64,000 bases of DNA from Kalaharituber pfeilii (lineage: Eukaryota; Ascomycota; Pezizomycetes; Pezizales; Pezizaceae): assembly GCA_015179045.1 (NCBI GenBank), contig WHUZ01000118.1:62001-126000 (forward strand). The letters run 5' to 3'. The notes beneath the pieces were generated by a model that saw only the letters and a list, made by a program, of their open reading frames with translations, was not told the DNA's origin and searched no databases. Made by a program: the position numbers and the translations under genes. Shown piece by piece: positions 1 through 11,205 of this stretch (the stretch's first letter is position 1; the number at the start of each line of letters is the position of its first letter).

Positions 1-68
1 TTGAGAAGCCAATCTCTCATTCTTCCCCGGAGCCCTCCTTAAATACCTCTCCTTGCATGACCCTCCTC

Positions 69-197
69 AAGCTACTGTACCAAGCCTGCCTCCGGGCTTC
101 GAGGGTGTAGACCCAGGGGCCCTGCCATGGCGAACAGCTGCAAGCGGGGTCACGTGCCAAAAAAAAAAAAAAAAAAAAAAAAAAGCTACTGTACCAA
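69..197 (+). mobile_element. Tail-B LINE micro-insertion with target duplication
   Basis: The segment 84-182 is only the last ~75 nt of the Tail-B 3' end seen in LINE2 (compare 10104-10180), followed by ~22 A. It is flanked by a 15-nt direct repeat AAGCTACTGTACCAA at 69-83 and 183-197. Poly(A) plus a target-site duplication is the hallmark of target-primed reverse transcription, so I read it as a severely 5'-truncated LINE copy. The ACCCTGC...GCGGGGT stem of the tail is nearly intact. Confidence 0.9.
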
Positions 198-627
198 ACC
201 ACCTCAGTATAGGAAGGCATCTTACATCAGTGTTCCGGGTCCAGCCTACCTCAATAGGAAGGCATCTCCTGGCATGACCCTTTCCAAGCTACTGTACGTA
301 CGTCGGTGTAAGAGGGCATCTTACATATACACAGTGCGAAATGAGCTCAATTTGACAGTATGACAGGTCCAATACGACGGTGCGACGTATGGCAGAGTGA
401 GCATGCTATATTGATGATTGGGGGTCTGATAGAGGTGCCGATTTGGTAGAGGTTTACTAATGCATATACATATAGGAGCTACAACTCAAGCATCATAAAA
501 TATCAATAATGAGAACTAAAGATTAGCTGAGAACAATACAGATAGATCATATATGTATTGCACAATCCCTAAATATATAGTTTGGAGGATGGAGGAATGT
601 TTGGACAGGATGGGGGCTGATAGGATA

Positions 628-848
628 GGCGCGAGATGGGATTAACCTACAGGTACGAAAGGACCTATTCCGTGGCGCGAGATAAGGTAGAATGAGCTCT
701 ATTGACAGGTATGGCAGGTTTCTCTCGGCGGTGCGAGATGCAGCAGAATGAACTGATTTGGCAAGTATTACAGGGCCCACTTAATGGCGCGAGATGCAGC
801 AGAATGAGCTGGGTCTGCAGGTATTGCAGGGCCTTTTGGCGGCACGAG
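628..848. repeat. 56-bp minisatellite
   Basis: The motif GGCGCGAGAT and close variants recur at 628, 674, 730, 786 and (as GGCACGAG) 841, so the spacing is 46, 56, 56 and 55 nt. Between anchors the units share GCAGCAGAATGARCT and a GCAGGTATTGCAGGGCC-like part. More decayed units may extend back to about 370 (GACGGTGCGACGTATGGCAG). No coding potential is apparent; ORFs crossing it are incidental. Confidence 0.8.
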
Positions 849-1042
849 TATATGTGATTTTTTTTTTTTTGATTTTTTTTTTATAACATTCATCAGCAAA
901 CAAAATTTTTCCGCCAGGTGCAACCACGCTGCCCTGGGCGCACCGATTTGCCTGAGCGCCCATAGCACCCGGCGGATTGAAAAACTTGTATGGCGTGCTC
1001 AACGTATAATGAAACCACTTATCGTACCCTATTGCACACAGA

Positions 1043-1777
1043 GTGAGAAGAGTGATTCTAGACAAGGAATTCCCGGCAGAACGAATACTGCTGATGGCGG
1101 ACACGGCGGAGAAACAGGGACCGCGAACGCTGGCACCCTTGCAAGCCGCGATCAGAGGGGCAGGATCGAGTGCAAGCGTAGACTGGGACAAAAGGATGGT
1201 AGAACTGGTGACGTTTGATCTAGGGGCAAAGGAGGAGCTGAAGAGGATGGGGAGGGACTTGAGAGACGACAACAAGGGGACGGTGGGACCAAGAGACCCG
1301 AGGAGACTGACGAGCAACCAGGTACCCCCGCGAAAGGGAAATCCGGCAACGTCAATATTCGTAATGGACAATGTGGTGCAGGTGCTGAGGGACGGGTTGA
1401 AGTTCCGCGGGGGGAGGGTAAAGTGCCTATTGAGGGAGGACATCGGAACGGAGAAGTCAGACAAAGCGAGGGGATGCAGGTTCACAGACTCGGAAGGGTA
1501 CTGTGTACACTTCCAGGTGGGGCAGGTAATAGAGTGAGTGCCGAAGCAGAGGAACCTTCCAGAGTGGGTAAAAAGCTCACCAAGAAGAAAAGAGGCGGAG
1601 GAGGTGGTCAACTTGAACGGGGGATGGAATCAGACGTGTCAATGCTGTAAGAGGATAGGGGACCACCACCCGGAGTGCGTGAGAGCGAAGGGCAAAGGGA
1701 TCTGGATCAGGAAGGAGACCGAGGAGCAGCTACCACGACCCCGAAGGGCACCAGGGATGGAGAAGCAGGTATGTTAA
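1043..1777 (+). pseudogene. LINE1 ORF1 (gag-like), degenerate
   Basis: Frame 2 reads a 164-residue stretch ending in a TGA at 1535-1537, then continues in the same frame to a TAA at 1775-1777. The first part has a segment (around 1350-1450) resembling the RNA-binding domain of Tad-type LINE ORF1 proteins. The part after the stop has a cysteine/histidine cluster CQCCKRIGDHHPEC (around 1638-1680) like a zinc knuckle. The known role of such proteins is binding element RNA in a ribonucleoprotein. One nonsense codon is visible. The TAA overlaps the ORF2 start by seven bases (ATGTTAA). An exact start cannot be fixed. Confidence 0.65.
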
Positions 1778-4353
1778 AGATAGCGTACCAGAACGTGGGG
1801 AGGTCGATAGTGGGGACGGACATAGCGCTACAAGAGGCAGCAGATAGGGCGGTAGACCTGTTGTTCGTTGGAGAGGCCTGGAGGGCACCGGGAGGAGGGA
1901 CGACGTTCCACCCAGCGTACACGACAGTCAGAGCACCGGCGAAGGACAGAGGAGTATCGGCATACGTGAGGAAGGACAGAGCGGGACAGGTGAAGATAGA
2001 GGGGGGAGGGGCCACGTGTCGGTGACGTTGGGATGGGAGAAGGTGACAGGGGTATATTGGAACAGCGAAACGGACGTGGAGGAGGAGATGGACTTGATAG
2101 GACGCACGGACATACTGATCGGAGACTGCAACGCCCACCACAGGTCATGGTCGACGAAACAGGACATGCGAGGATGCAACCTGAGAGAAAGGCTAAAAGC
2201 AATGGGACTGACACAGCTAATCAGGAAGGGGACAGTTACGTGGCAGAGAGAGGTGGAAGGACAAAGAAGAATAGCCACACTGGACCTGGTGTTCGGGAGA
2301 CAGGAAGAGTGGGAGATGGAGGGGGTGACCGGGGTAGCGGGGTCGGACCATGCAATGATAGTGGGGAAGGTCAAGACCGGCGCAAAAAGACCGCAGACGA
2401 TAACGGTTACCGACTGGGAGAGATGGGACAGGTTCGTGGAGGAGTGGGGGGGAGAAAAGTGAGAGAGGGAGTGGACGCGTATACACTGTTGAAAGTACTG
2501 GGTAAGAGGTTCACGAGGGAGGCGAGGGTAACGGAAAGAACGAAGAGATGGTTTGACAAGGAGGTGAAAGAAGCGAGGAAGATGACGAAGTACATACTCA
2601 GAAAGACCAGCAAAGCGAACACGGAAGAGAGGACAAGAGTGAGGAGACTGTTAAGAGAGATAATAAGAGAAAAGAAGAGGGAATATTGGGCGGAATTCTT
2701 AGAAGAAGAAAGGCTCACATCCCCGTGGGACATAGTGAGAGTGGCAAGAGATCCATTTAGAGAGAAAGAGAGAATGGGGATAGAGGGGACAGATGAGGAG
2801 ATCGCGAGGCAACTGATAGAGAGATGCTTCATAACAGAGGAGCCGGGTGAGGCGGAGAGGGTGGAAAGACGAGGGGAATGGAAGAAAGGGAGAAGATAAG
2901 GGAGGAAATAGACCGAGCACTAGCCAAAACGAGATCGAAATCAGCCCCGGAACCGAATGGAATACAATATGGGGTGCTGAAGAGGATAAAGGGGACGGAG
3001 TTGTGGAAGGGAGTTAGGGAAAGGATAGTGGACTACACGGTGGGAGGGGAGGACTTGGCACGGGGCTTCGATGTAGTGATGGCACTCAAAAAGGGGAGAC
3101 CGAGACAGGAACCGGGGACTTGGAGACCCATAACCCTACTGAACACAGTGGCGAAGCTAGAGCAGAAAGTGGTAGCAGACCGCCTGCAACAGGAGGACCA
3201 GCTTTTCCACAGCTCCCAGATGGGGGGGAGGCGCATGAGAGGAGCAGAAGACATGCAGCGATAGATAATGAAAGAGGTGGAGAAGGGGCTAAAGAGAGGA
3301 GAGTCGGTGGCCATGGTCGGGGAAGATATAAAGTCAGCGTTTAATTACGTGCGGAGGGAGAGGGTAGTGAAGAAGATAAGGACAGTGAACCAGGACATAG
3401 CGGAGTTCGTTCAGAGGTTCCTACAGCTGAGCGAATTCAGAATGTCGTGGGACGGATAGGTACGCGCGGAAGGGAGGATGACCGACGGTACCCCGCAAGG
3501 ATCGCCATTGTCCCCGGTGCTCTTCTTGATTGCGATCGCTCCAACAGCAGAGAAATCGAGTGCGAGGAAATTCACGAGGTCATACATTGATGACTTCCAC
3601 AGTATGGTAACCCACAGGACAATGTCGGGCCTGGCCAGAGAAATAAGCAGACACAAGCGGGATCTGGGAGCGGAAGTGGAGGAGGAGGGGTTCGAATTAG
3701 ATCCGAAGAAGTCAGAAACGCTGGTCGTGGGGAAGGAAGGACCGGATTACCACCTGCTAGGCCTGACGGTCGACTGGGAGTTAAAGTTTGAGCCCCACCA
3801 CAGGAAGAGATTGGCATTGGGGAAAGCGGCGTGGGAGGTGGCAGCAAGGCTAACAAAAATAGCCCCGGAGAAAAGAAGGCAGATATACACGGGGATAGCA
3901 AGACCCATAGCCACATGGGGGAGCTGGGCGTGGTTCGACTATGCGAAGGGGGCGCGGAGAGAAAAGAAGCTCAGGGAGTTGGAGAGGTGGCAGTACACGG
4001 TGGCGAGAGGGATAACAGGGGCGCCGTGGGGGACGAGGAGGGACATAGTGGAGGGGCTTGCCAACCTGGAAACAGTGGAAATGTTTGTCGACTATGTCAA
4101 TACAAGGGTAGAAGCAAGAGCTTTGAGATTTGAAGGGGAAGAGATAAGACACGAAGACAAGGAGGCGGTATACATGAGGGGATCGACTTCACATCGGAAA
4201 CCGTTGACGATAGCCTTCATTAATTCCTTAACCGGGGACGCGGAGAAGTGGGAGTGGGAGAAGCACGTAGCAGAAGTGAAGGCGGGAGGCTGGAAGGAGG
4301 TGCTACCTATTTCCTCCTCAGGCAGCAGCCCCCCTGGTTTGACAGTCACATAA
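1771..4353 (+). pseudogene. LINE1 ORF2: endonuclease and reverse transcriptase, multiply frameshifted
   Basis: ORF2 starts at the ATG at 1771 (MLKIAYQNVGRS), the usual start of an APE-type endonuclease domain. It continues, after a frameshift near 2020, with GDCNAHHRSW and GSDHAMI, the catalytic endonuclease signatures (to ~2400). A second shift near 2450 and a third near 2880 lead into reverse transcriptase: SAPEPNGI (fingers), WRPITLLNTVAKLEQKV, DIKSAFNYV, GTPQGSPLSPVLFLIA (~3485-3530) and catalytic YIDD (~3583). In-frame stops sit at 3262-3264 and 3457-3459. No RNase H domain, Tail A or Tail B follows, so the 3' end is missing or replaced near 4350. The coding strand is strongly purine-rich. 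The copy cannot be active. Confidence 0.9.
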
Positions 4354-6125
4354 TGTGACACTATTGCGGGAGCACTAGCTGCTGCAGCCTTATCTAAGCG
4401 CCTTTCCCAGCTTACCCTGACACTTCTTTCCGGGTCTTGGCGTGAGATATTTCTCGCTTCGATATTTCGCTCTTCTGCTCTTCTCCTTTCCTTTCCTCTA
4501 CACCGCTCCTAGCTCATATATACCACCTCAAGCCAACACCCTTCCCCGTAATTACTACTATAGTACAAACCATAGTGCTCACCATGCGATCCAGCCTCAT
4601 TTGCCTATTAGGCATCTTGTGTGGATCTCCCCTCCAGCATCTATCTCCAACACTCTGCTCCCTAGAGCTCCCGTCTCTCCTTTCTTCTGCACCGCTCCCT
4701 GCTCCCAAGACCCCGCACTCAACTATTACTACAGTACAAACGCTAGCTAGTGCTTCAAGTTTCATGATAGACTTTCAATGGCAGCTCGTTATGCGGACCT
4801 TTGGGGGTCAGCTGTAGCTACTTGCAAAAGACGAGAGTGCAGTCAACGGTACATCCAAGCCCGCAACAACATTAAGACCAGGGTTGCTGCTGAAAATTTG
4901 ACTGCGAGATGAACTGCTTCTCCTTCAAGAGGGCACCGGGTGTACAAAAAAACGTGAATTCAAACTGATGGGGATGTGCGTAAGCTCCCCCGCAGCGACA
5001 ACCACCGAAAACAAAGGCATATACAACAGAATGGAAAAGCAATGACAAACTAGTGTCGGCAATCTTCGGCAACATGCCAACATTCTTAATGGGTATCGTG
5101 AGTGCATTCATTCCTAGTCAATGAAATTAGGCTGGGCGCGAATCAGGAGAGGGAAAGAGAAAGGGGTGGGAGAAGGAGAAGGACAGTATTAGAAGGAGAG
5201 AGGCCAGGGTGACAAAAGGGAAAGGAGGAGAGAAAAAGTTGAAAGGCACACGAGATAGGGACAGAGAAATGTGGGAGAAAATGAAGGGGGAGCTAAATAA
5301 ATTACAAGAAGAGGGGAACAATGTTAGAGAGAGGAATAAAGTATTTGATGGATTCAGTTCTAGTCAATGAAATTGAACTTACGCACAGGAGAAAACTCGG
5401 GACCCTATTCATAGTTGAGAACTCGGGTACAAAGGGAATGTAGAAATTTCCAAATAAGGAGTGAAAATGCAGGTCACGCGTATGCAGCGTGAACATCACA
5501 TGACTCTACAAAATATGTAGAAATGTCAATATAGTGAAAGATCTAGAATACATGATGTAGGGGTGCACTCCAAATACAATATAAGAGGGGATGGCCGTAA
5601 TAGAAAGACATAGAAGAAAGAGAACGTGGTGAAAGACTGGACGTTGTAGTATGCCATTTCAACAAACAAGACCAATGGGCAACGGCGAAGTAAATAGCCA
5701 GTAGGGAGCTGGAGAAGGCCAAATGAGAGGAAGAGAAGTGAAAGTAAGAGCAGGAACAATCCAAGTTGGCAGAGCAACCAGTTTGATGTGAGCAAGGGAA
5801 GATAAAATTTGAGAAGATGATGCGGAGAAAGCAATATTTAGAGAAAGGAAGAAAGAATTGGAATACAGAAATTTGGGGGAGGAGAAGAAGGGGGATCGGC
5901 GTCCAAGCAGATGACATTATAGAGAACAATGGTTATCGGGAAGGGGAAAATAGCGGATTGGCTCGGGTCAAGGAGAGTTGGGAGTAGTGCATGGACTGTA
6001 CGGAATGGTAATGAAAGGAAAGAGGTGGACGGGGGAAATAACGAAATTAATTAAGAGGTGCATTTCGGTTGTAGCTACTTTGAAATGATACAGTTCTAAT
6101 ATTCGCATGCAGAATTTCTGGAGCA
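4354..6125. other. Gene-free spacer with a diverged direct repeat
   Basis: I see no convincing gene. A pyrimidine-rich stretch at ~4480-4570 recurs in diverged form at ~4655-4745 (CACCGCTCC, then ATTACTAC.AGTACAAAC), about 175 nt apart. 5120-5330 is strongly purine-rich low-complexity sequence, and the long minus-strand ORFs there and at 5526-5929 are low-complexity by-products. Confidence 0.6.
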
Positions 6126-7030
6126 TACTGTAATTCACCACAACGCGACGTACACCACGTCCCGACGCACGTTTTACACAAAAACTGACCACTCGCGACA
6201 ACATATATCTCAACCACCGGAATAGAATTTTGTATGCAACTTGTAGACTGGTCAAATTAAGGACTATTCTTCATATTCCACACCTCAGCTCCTTCAGATA
6301 TGTTGCTTTGAAGGAATTTATTATTTATGAAGTTCGCACCATAAATTAGCATAGGCTTGGTATATATTTTTCGCAGTGATATCACTAGTATTGAATTCCA
6401 CTTATCACACCTGAATTAAATTTGATGAAAACAGTGAGACACTTGAATATCAATATTTTATCTTACTGAAAGATGTGAGAACCACATCAAGAAACTTTAG
6501 AAAATTCCCAAAGAAGTGGTAGAGTTATTCACAAAATTCATATTCTCATAGACATTGTATGCAATAATTGTATAGGAAACCTACCGGAAATGGCAATTTG
6601 ATGTATGAACCAGGGATTAAAAAACATTAAGCCAATCGAAGCACTAATTATCAAGAGGCCTATTGGGGAGACTATCTAGCCACAATTCCATAGCCATTAT
6701 GTCGACGGGAAGTAGAGCATCCTCTGGTTACGAGACTAGTGCATCCTACCCTCCAGTGCACTTTGTATCCATATAAATGCATGTCAAGACATCAATGCAG
6801 AGGGGGTAGAGGTGAGAGGAGTAGAGCTGTGGGACATGGGGTCGGACCATTCGGCGATAGTGGTGAGCCTGGAAGAGGAAGGGGGAGAGCGAGAGGAGCA
6901 ACGAGTCGTCCGAATAGGTTGGGACAGGGTGGAAGAGGAGGTGGAGGGGTGGGGTGGGAAGTGGGGGAGGAGGAGAAGAAGGAGTGGCTAGAGAGGGTGG
7001 GGAGGGGACGGCATATGAGAGGTTGAAAAG

Positions 7031-9171
7031 GTGGAAGAAGACACTCGAGAAGGAGGTGAGAATTGGGGGAGAAGTAGGAGATGGTGGACGGAGGAGATTG
7101 AAGAGATGAGAAAAGAGGTCAACAGGCTAGCGCGAGGCGGAGTAAGGGCAAGGTTGACGGACAGTGAGAGGGTGAGAGGGTGGAAGGCGGCGGTGCAGAA
7201 GTTGAAGTGGAAGATCCGGGAGGAGAAGAAGAAGTGTTGGAGAGATTTTGTGGAAGAGGAGGGGTTCAGCGACCCATGGAGAGTGGTGAGGGTGGCGAAG
7301 GACCCGTTCGGAGGGAAGGAGAAGATGGGGGTTTTAGAGGATGAGGAGGGGAGGGACCTGGAGGGGGACAGGGAGAAGGTGGAGGCCTTGGTAAGGAGGA
7401 ACTTCTCCTGGAGGGAGGAAGAGGAGGGGATGGAAGGGAGAGAGGAGCCGCAGGTGGAGGAAATCGGGGAGGAGGAGAGAAGGAAAGTAGAGGAAGAGGT
7501 GAGGGCGGCAATCAGGGGGACCAAGAACAACTCAGCTCCGGGACCGGATGGAATCGGATACCGTTTGACCAAGGAAGCCCTGAAGACACCAATTGGGGAC
7601 GAGGTGGTGAGAGAGATCGCCGAAAACTGGATGCGCAACCGGACTCCGGCGGAGTGGAGAGAAATGCGGGTGGTCATGATTCCGAAGCCAGGCAAGGATA
7701 TTAAGACCACGAAAGCGTGGAGGCCAATCAACCTGATCAACTGTATCGGGAAGGTCGGGGAGAAGATAATGGCCAGTAGGCTTCAGAAGGAGGACCGCCT
7801 CTTCCACAGGTTGCAGCTTGGAGCCCGGAAAGGAAGGAATGCGATCCAGGCGATGACGAGGGCAGTGACCAAGGTGCAGAGGTGTCTGCACAGGGGGGGG
7901 AGAGCAGCGTGGGTGACAGCGGATGTTAAAGGAGGCTTTAACATCGTGAGGAGGGAGGTGGTGATGAGGAGGATAGAAGAGAGGGGGAGTGAGGAGGTGA
8001 AGAGGAAGCGGAAGTGGATGGAGGAGTTTATGGGGGGGAGGGAATTTGAGGTGTGGTGGGACGGCAAGGAGAGGGGGAGGGGCAGGTCGAATGTGGGGGT
8101 CCCACAGGGATCGCCGCTCTCGCCTGTTGTTTTCCTGATCTTCATGGCACCCACCATAGAAAAGATGGAGAGGAGGTTGAGGGGGGTGGCAACGGGGCGG
8201 AGGTAGAGGTTCCATCGTATGTTGATGACCTGGCGGCAACAATCCTGGACTGGCATGGCTATTGGGATATGGCGCGGCTCAGGGAGAAGGTGAAGATGGT
8301 GATGGTGGAGGTGGCAGAAGAGGATCAAATCCCACTAGAAGAGTCGAAGTGGGAGATGATAACTTTCGGAGTGGGGAAAAGGTGGAAGAAGGAGGGGGAG
8401 ATGCTGAAGTGGCTGGGAGTCATTTTCGATGAGAAGCTGACCTTCAGGGCGCATTGGCGAAATAGGCTGAGCAGGGCAAGGAGGCTGGCGGGGGCACTCT
8501 CGGGACTGGGCAACCGGGATTGGGGGATGTCACCGCGGAGCTGGCGGCAGGCGTACACAGGGATGGTGAGGGCGGTGGCGATGTGGGGGAGTGAGATCGG
8601 GTGGAAAGGCCAGAAGGAGTGGAAGAAGGAGATGGAGCGAGTACAGCTGCAGGTTTTGAAGAGAGCAGCTGGAGGGGGGAGAGGTGCCGGGGTGGAAGGG
8701 GTGAATGCGGTATGCGGAGTGGAAGACGTGGAGACAGTCCTGGATGGCGCGCAAGCGAGAGCGATCGTCCGGGAGGTGGAGGCGCCGTCAGAGCTAGCGG
8801 AGCTCTGCACGGGTGACTTCGGGATGGGGAGTGAGGAGAGAGAAGAGGAGGTGAGAAATTGGAGAGACTGGGGGATGCAGTGGGCACTGGGGAAAGAAGA
8901 CGGGTACGAGGCAGTGCTAGACCGCTGGCAGGGCCAGTGGGCAAGATTCGCCGGGGAGGAAGAAGAGATCTCGTGGGGAGGAGAGTGCGAGAAGGTGGAA
9001 GTAGAGTTTGCAGAGAGACTGGGGCGAAAGAAGGGGGGAGAGAGGAGTGGGAGACCTCGATTGAGGAGGCCGGAAGAGGGAGAGCGGTTGTCTTCTCGGA
9101 TGGTAGTAAGGTCGAGGACAGCAAGGTGGGGGCGGGGATGTGGGGAAGATCCGCGGTGGTGGCGGAGGTAG
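7031..9171 (+). pseudogene. LINE2 ORF2 reverse transcriptase region, frameshifted
   Basis: The frame 7031-8206 carries the linker after the endonuclease and reverse transcriptase motifs: SAPGPDGIGYRL (~7535), WRPINLINCIGKVGEKIMA (~7715), DVKGGFNIV (~7920) and GVPQGSPLSPVVFLIF (~8095). A frameshift near 8200 moves the catalytic SYVDDL (~8215-8235) and the thumb region to the frame 8053-9171. The product would copy element RNA at the nicked chromosomal target. The start listed is the open-frame boundary, not a real translation start, since the 5' part is missing. The endonuclease remnant upstream (6825-6990) is in another frame with a stop. Confidence 0.92.
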
Positions 9172-9848
9172 TAGGGAGAACGGCGACGGTTTTTGACGGG
9201 GAGGTGAGGGGGGTGAGAAGTGCGCTGGAGAGTGTACCGGAGGAGGTACCGGTCCTGGTTTGCTTAGATTCTGAAGCTGCTGTCATGGCGATTCAGAAGG
9301 CAGGCAAGGAGGGAAAGGGAAAGACCGAGGATGTGAGAAGGGTAGTGGACGCGGTAGCGAGGAGAAAGAAGAAGGGAGGAGATGCGAAACTGATGTGGGT
9401 CAAGGCTCACATCGGAATCGCAGGAAATGAGAAGGCAGATGAGTGGGCAAAGAAGGGGACGGTGATGCAGGGGAAGGAGGTAGCCACCAGAAGTAGGTTG
9501 CGCCAGAGGGTGAAGGCGTGGAGGAAGGAGAAGAGAGAAGTGGAGGGCTTTGGAAAGGGGAAGGTTATGGAGTGGAATAGGACAGCGGTGTCCAACTTCA
9601 CTGCCATGCGCCTGGAGAGAGGAAGATGTGGGGTGTGGTTGAAGAGGATAGGAGCGGCGGAATCGGAGAAGTGCAGCTGCGGGGAGGCCCAGACAGGGGA
9701 GCACCTAGCCTTCCAGTGCAGTCAGCAGAGGTTTCGCCCAGAAGGCTTCAGAGAATGGGGGGATGTGGAGAAGGACTGGAAAAGAACGGCAGAGAATGGG
9801 GAGGAGTGGGATGAGTTGGAAAGGTTCTTTTCCGGGATCAAGTTTTAG
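9060..9848 (+). pseudogene. LINE2 RNase H domain and C-terminal zinc motif
   Basis: After another frame change the sequence reads a type-I RNase H domain with all acidic positions: VFSDGSK (~9096), GEVRGVRSAL, VCLDSEAAV (~9262) and KAHIGIAGNEKADEWAK (~9402-9455). It ends with the cysteine-histidine motif CSCGEAQTGEHLAFQC (~9675-9720), typical of the C terminus of Tad-type ORF2. The open frame itself runs 8859-9848, but its first ~200 nt are out-of-frame with the reverse transcriptase. RNase H degrades the RNA strand of the element RNA-DNA hybrid. Confidence 0.92.
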
Positions 9849-10175
9849 GAGCGCGCCGTGCGATAATTTTCGTTCCGGTTTGCGAAGGTGTGGAGGGTTT
9901 TTAGTGCGCCGTGCGATTTGCCGACCCGGATCGGGAAAAATTAATTTGCCGTCGGGGAAGTTTGCTTGCCGGGATGCGAAAGTGTGGGGAAGAGGGGAGG
10001 GGGGGATATATAGTGGGGCCTCCCTGAGGCAGAAATCGGAAGGTCCGTCCGGAGGTTTCCCGAATCAGGTGGTAGAAGTAGATAGAAAGTTCTTTGTTTG
10101 TTAAGCCTGTCTCCGGGCTTCGAGGGCTTGCCCAGGGACCCTGCCATGGCTTGGCGCTGTAAGCGGGGTTATGTG

Positions 10176-10207
<32 letters not shown>
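9849..10207 (+). other. LINE2 3' untranslated region ending in Tail B
   Basis: This non-coding part leads into the conserved Tail B at ~10104-10180 (GGGACCCTGCCATGGC, then AAGCGGGGTTATGTGA) and a run of ~29 A. ACCCTGC and GCGGGGT can pair as a seven-base stem with one G-U pair. The same tail ends many other insertions in this window, and is presumably the structure recognised by the reverse transcriptase. Confidence 0.8.
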
Positions 10208-10211
<4 letters not shown>

Positions 10212-11135
10212 CATCAATGCAAAACTCATGGTGCCATTAATCAACCACAATGTCTTTTCAGTTTAAATAGAGGTATAAAAAGTGAAGAATAACCCTTTAT
10301 TTATTTTCCCTGAAAAGGGCATACAAAAGTCTATTCTGGTGGTTGAGATATATGTTGTCGTGCACAATCACGTTTGGTGTGAAACGTGCGTCTGGCCGTG
10401 GGGCAGGTCGGGTTTTGATGAAAGACAGTATTCTCTTGGCAGCGGACCCTTCACACGAAAGTACTCCGTAGGGTTCCTAGTATTACAGGTGTAGTAGTTG
10501 AATCCTTCTCCATCTGTGGATGCACCCCCCGTCAACATCTTCAATTAAATATAAAACAGATCTACCGGAAAATATAAATAAAATCATTTCTCCATAGTTC
10601 CATTTTCTTTTACATATACAACATAAATGTAACACTGCACATCAGTCCCTCAATCTGCGTACAAATAACACAACGATTAATAAGCTGGTTGCCAGACATG
10701 CAAACTAAATCAAACTTCATCCTCTCCGAAAGTCCTCCTGCTAGGCTTAGGCCCGCTGTTTTGTTTCTGTTTTTTTGTCCCAAGTCATATCCGGACGTCC
10801 ATCGCACTCGGAATATTGGGGACCTGCCAGTTGCAAATGTACTGCGTGCACAACGCAGGAGGTTGACCCGATAGTGTAGGGAACTAACTCCTCACATAAC
10901 GTCGCACAAGAATACGAGCTAGGCCAAAAATGGCCCATTGGAAGAAAGACTGCCTAAAATGGCCAGTTAGATGCGACGATTCTGATAGAAGAAACTGAGC
11001 AACGAGTAGGTTAGCTGAAGGAAGGTATAAAAACGGCATGTTGTAGATAGGTTAGATAGACAAGATAGATCGCCCAACTACAATGAGAGAGCGAATATAC
11101 TCTTCTCCCTCTATATCATTATAGATGGTCTACTA

Positions 11136-11205
11136 ACTAATGAAAAAAAAAAAATTATTTTATTTTATTTTTTTTTTTATTTTTTATATCATTCACTAAT
11201 GAAAA
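11136..11205 (-). mobile_element. Tail-A micro-insertion (minus) with target duplication
   Basis: An A/T-rich insert at 11147-11194 ends in TATATCATTC, the reverse complement of the very end of Tail A (GAATGATATA) followed by poly(A). It is flanked by ACTAATGAAAA at 11136-11146 and 11195-11205. Unit 2 has the uninterrupted sequence ACTACTGAAAAGAGGGT at 26844, which serves as the empty site. Confidence 0.8.

Larger units (their letters stand above)
6786..10221 (+). mobile_element. LINE2, 5'-truncated, with 14-bp target duplication
   Basis: A 3.4-kb insertion at 6800-10207 is bracketed by AAGACATCAATGCA at 6786-6799 and 10208-10221. The target is the internal part of the inverted-repeat element, because the uninterrupted version is seen around 24700-24760. 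The insert starts inside the endonuclease domain (GSDHSAIV at ~6840) and ends in Tail B plus ~29 A, so it is 5'-truncated. The plus strand is extremely GA-rich. A near-identical 3' fragment lies at 50958-51844 on the minus strand, which suggests recent activity of the family. Confidence 0.95.
6126..10430. mobile_element. TA-flanked inverted-repeat DNA element, copy 1 (split by LINE2)
   Basis: The left end at 6128 (CTGTAATTCACCACAACGCG) and the right end at 10428 (reading inward CTGTCTTTCATCAAAACCCG) are inverted copies of a ~120-nt terminal repeat. Each also contains GACGCACGTTT and a CATATATCTCAACCACC block. Both ends are bordered by TA (6126-6127 and 10429-10430), as expected for Tc1/mariner-like target choice. 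Without LINE2 the element is about 880 bp, AT-rich and without a transposase ORF, so it is non-autonomous. It matches the copy at 24518-26129 in opposite orientation, and older relatives lie downstream of each membrane-protein gene. Confidence 0.8.

Noticed and set aside
858..890. T-runs ending TATAACATTCATCAGC, possibly an inverted Tail A
   Set aside because: Only the AATGNTATA part resembles the tail and no target duplication is visible.
781..1611. 276-codon ORF on the minus strand
   Set aside because: It is antisense to the LINE1 ORF1 region and crosses the minisatellite and T-runs; the purine-rich sense strand yields long antisense frames by composition.
5526..5929. Overlapping minus-strand ORFs, leucine/serine-rich
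   Set aside because: Composition effect of purine-rich plus strand; no conserved motif and overlapping frames of similar length.
8444..9286. 280-codon minus-strand ORF
   Set aside because: Antisense to LINE2 ORF2; serine/proline-rich reading is a mirror of GA-rich coding sequence.
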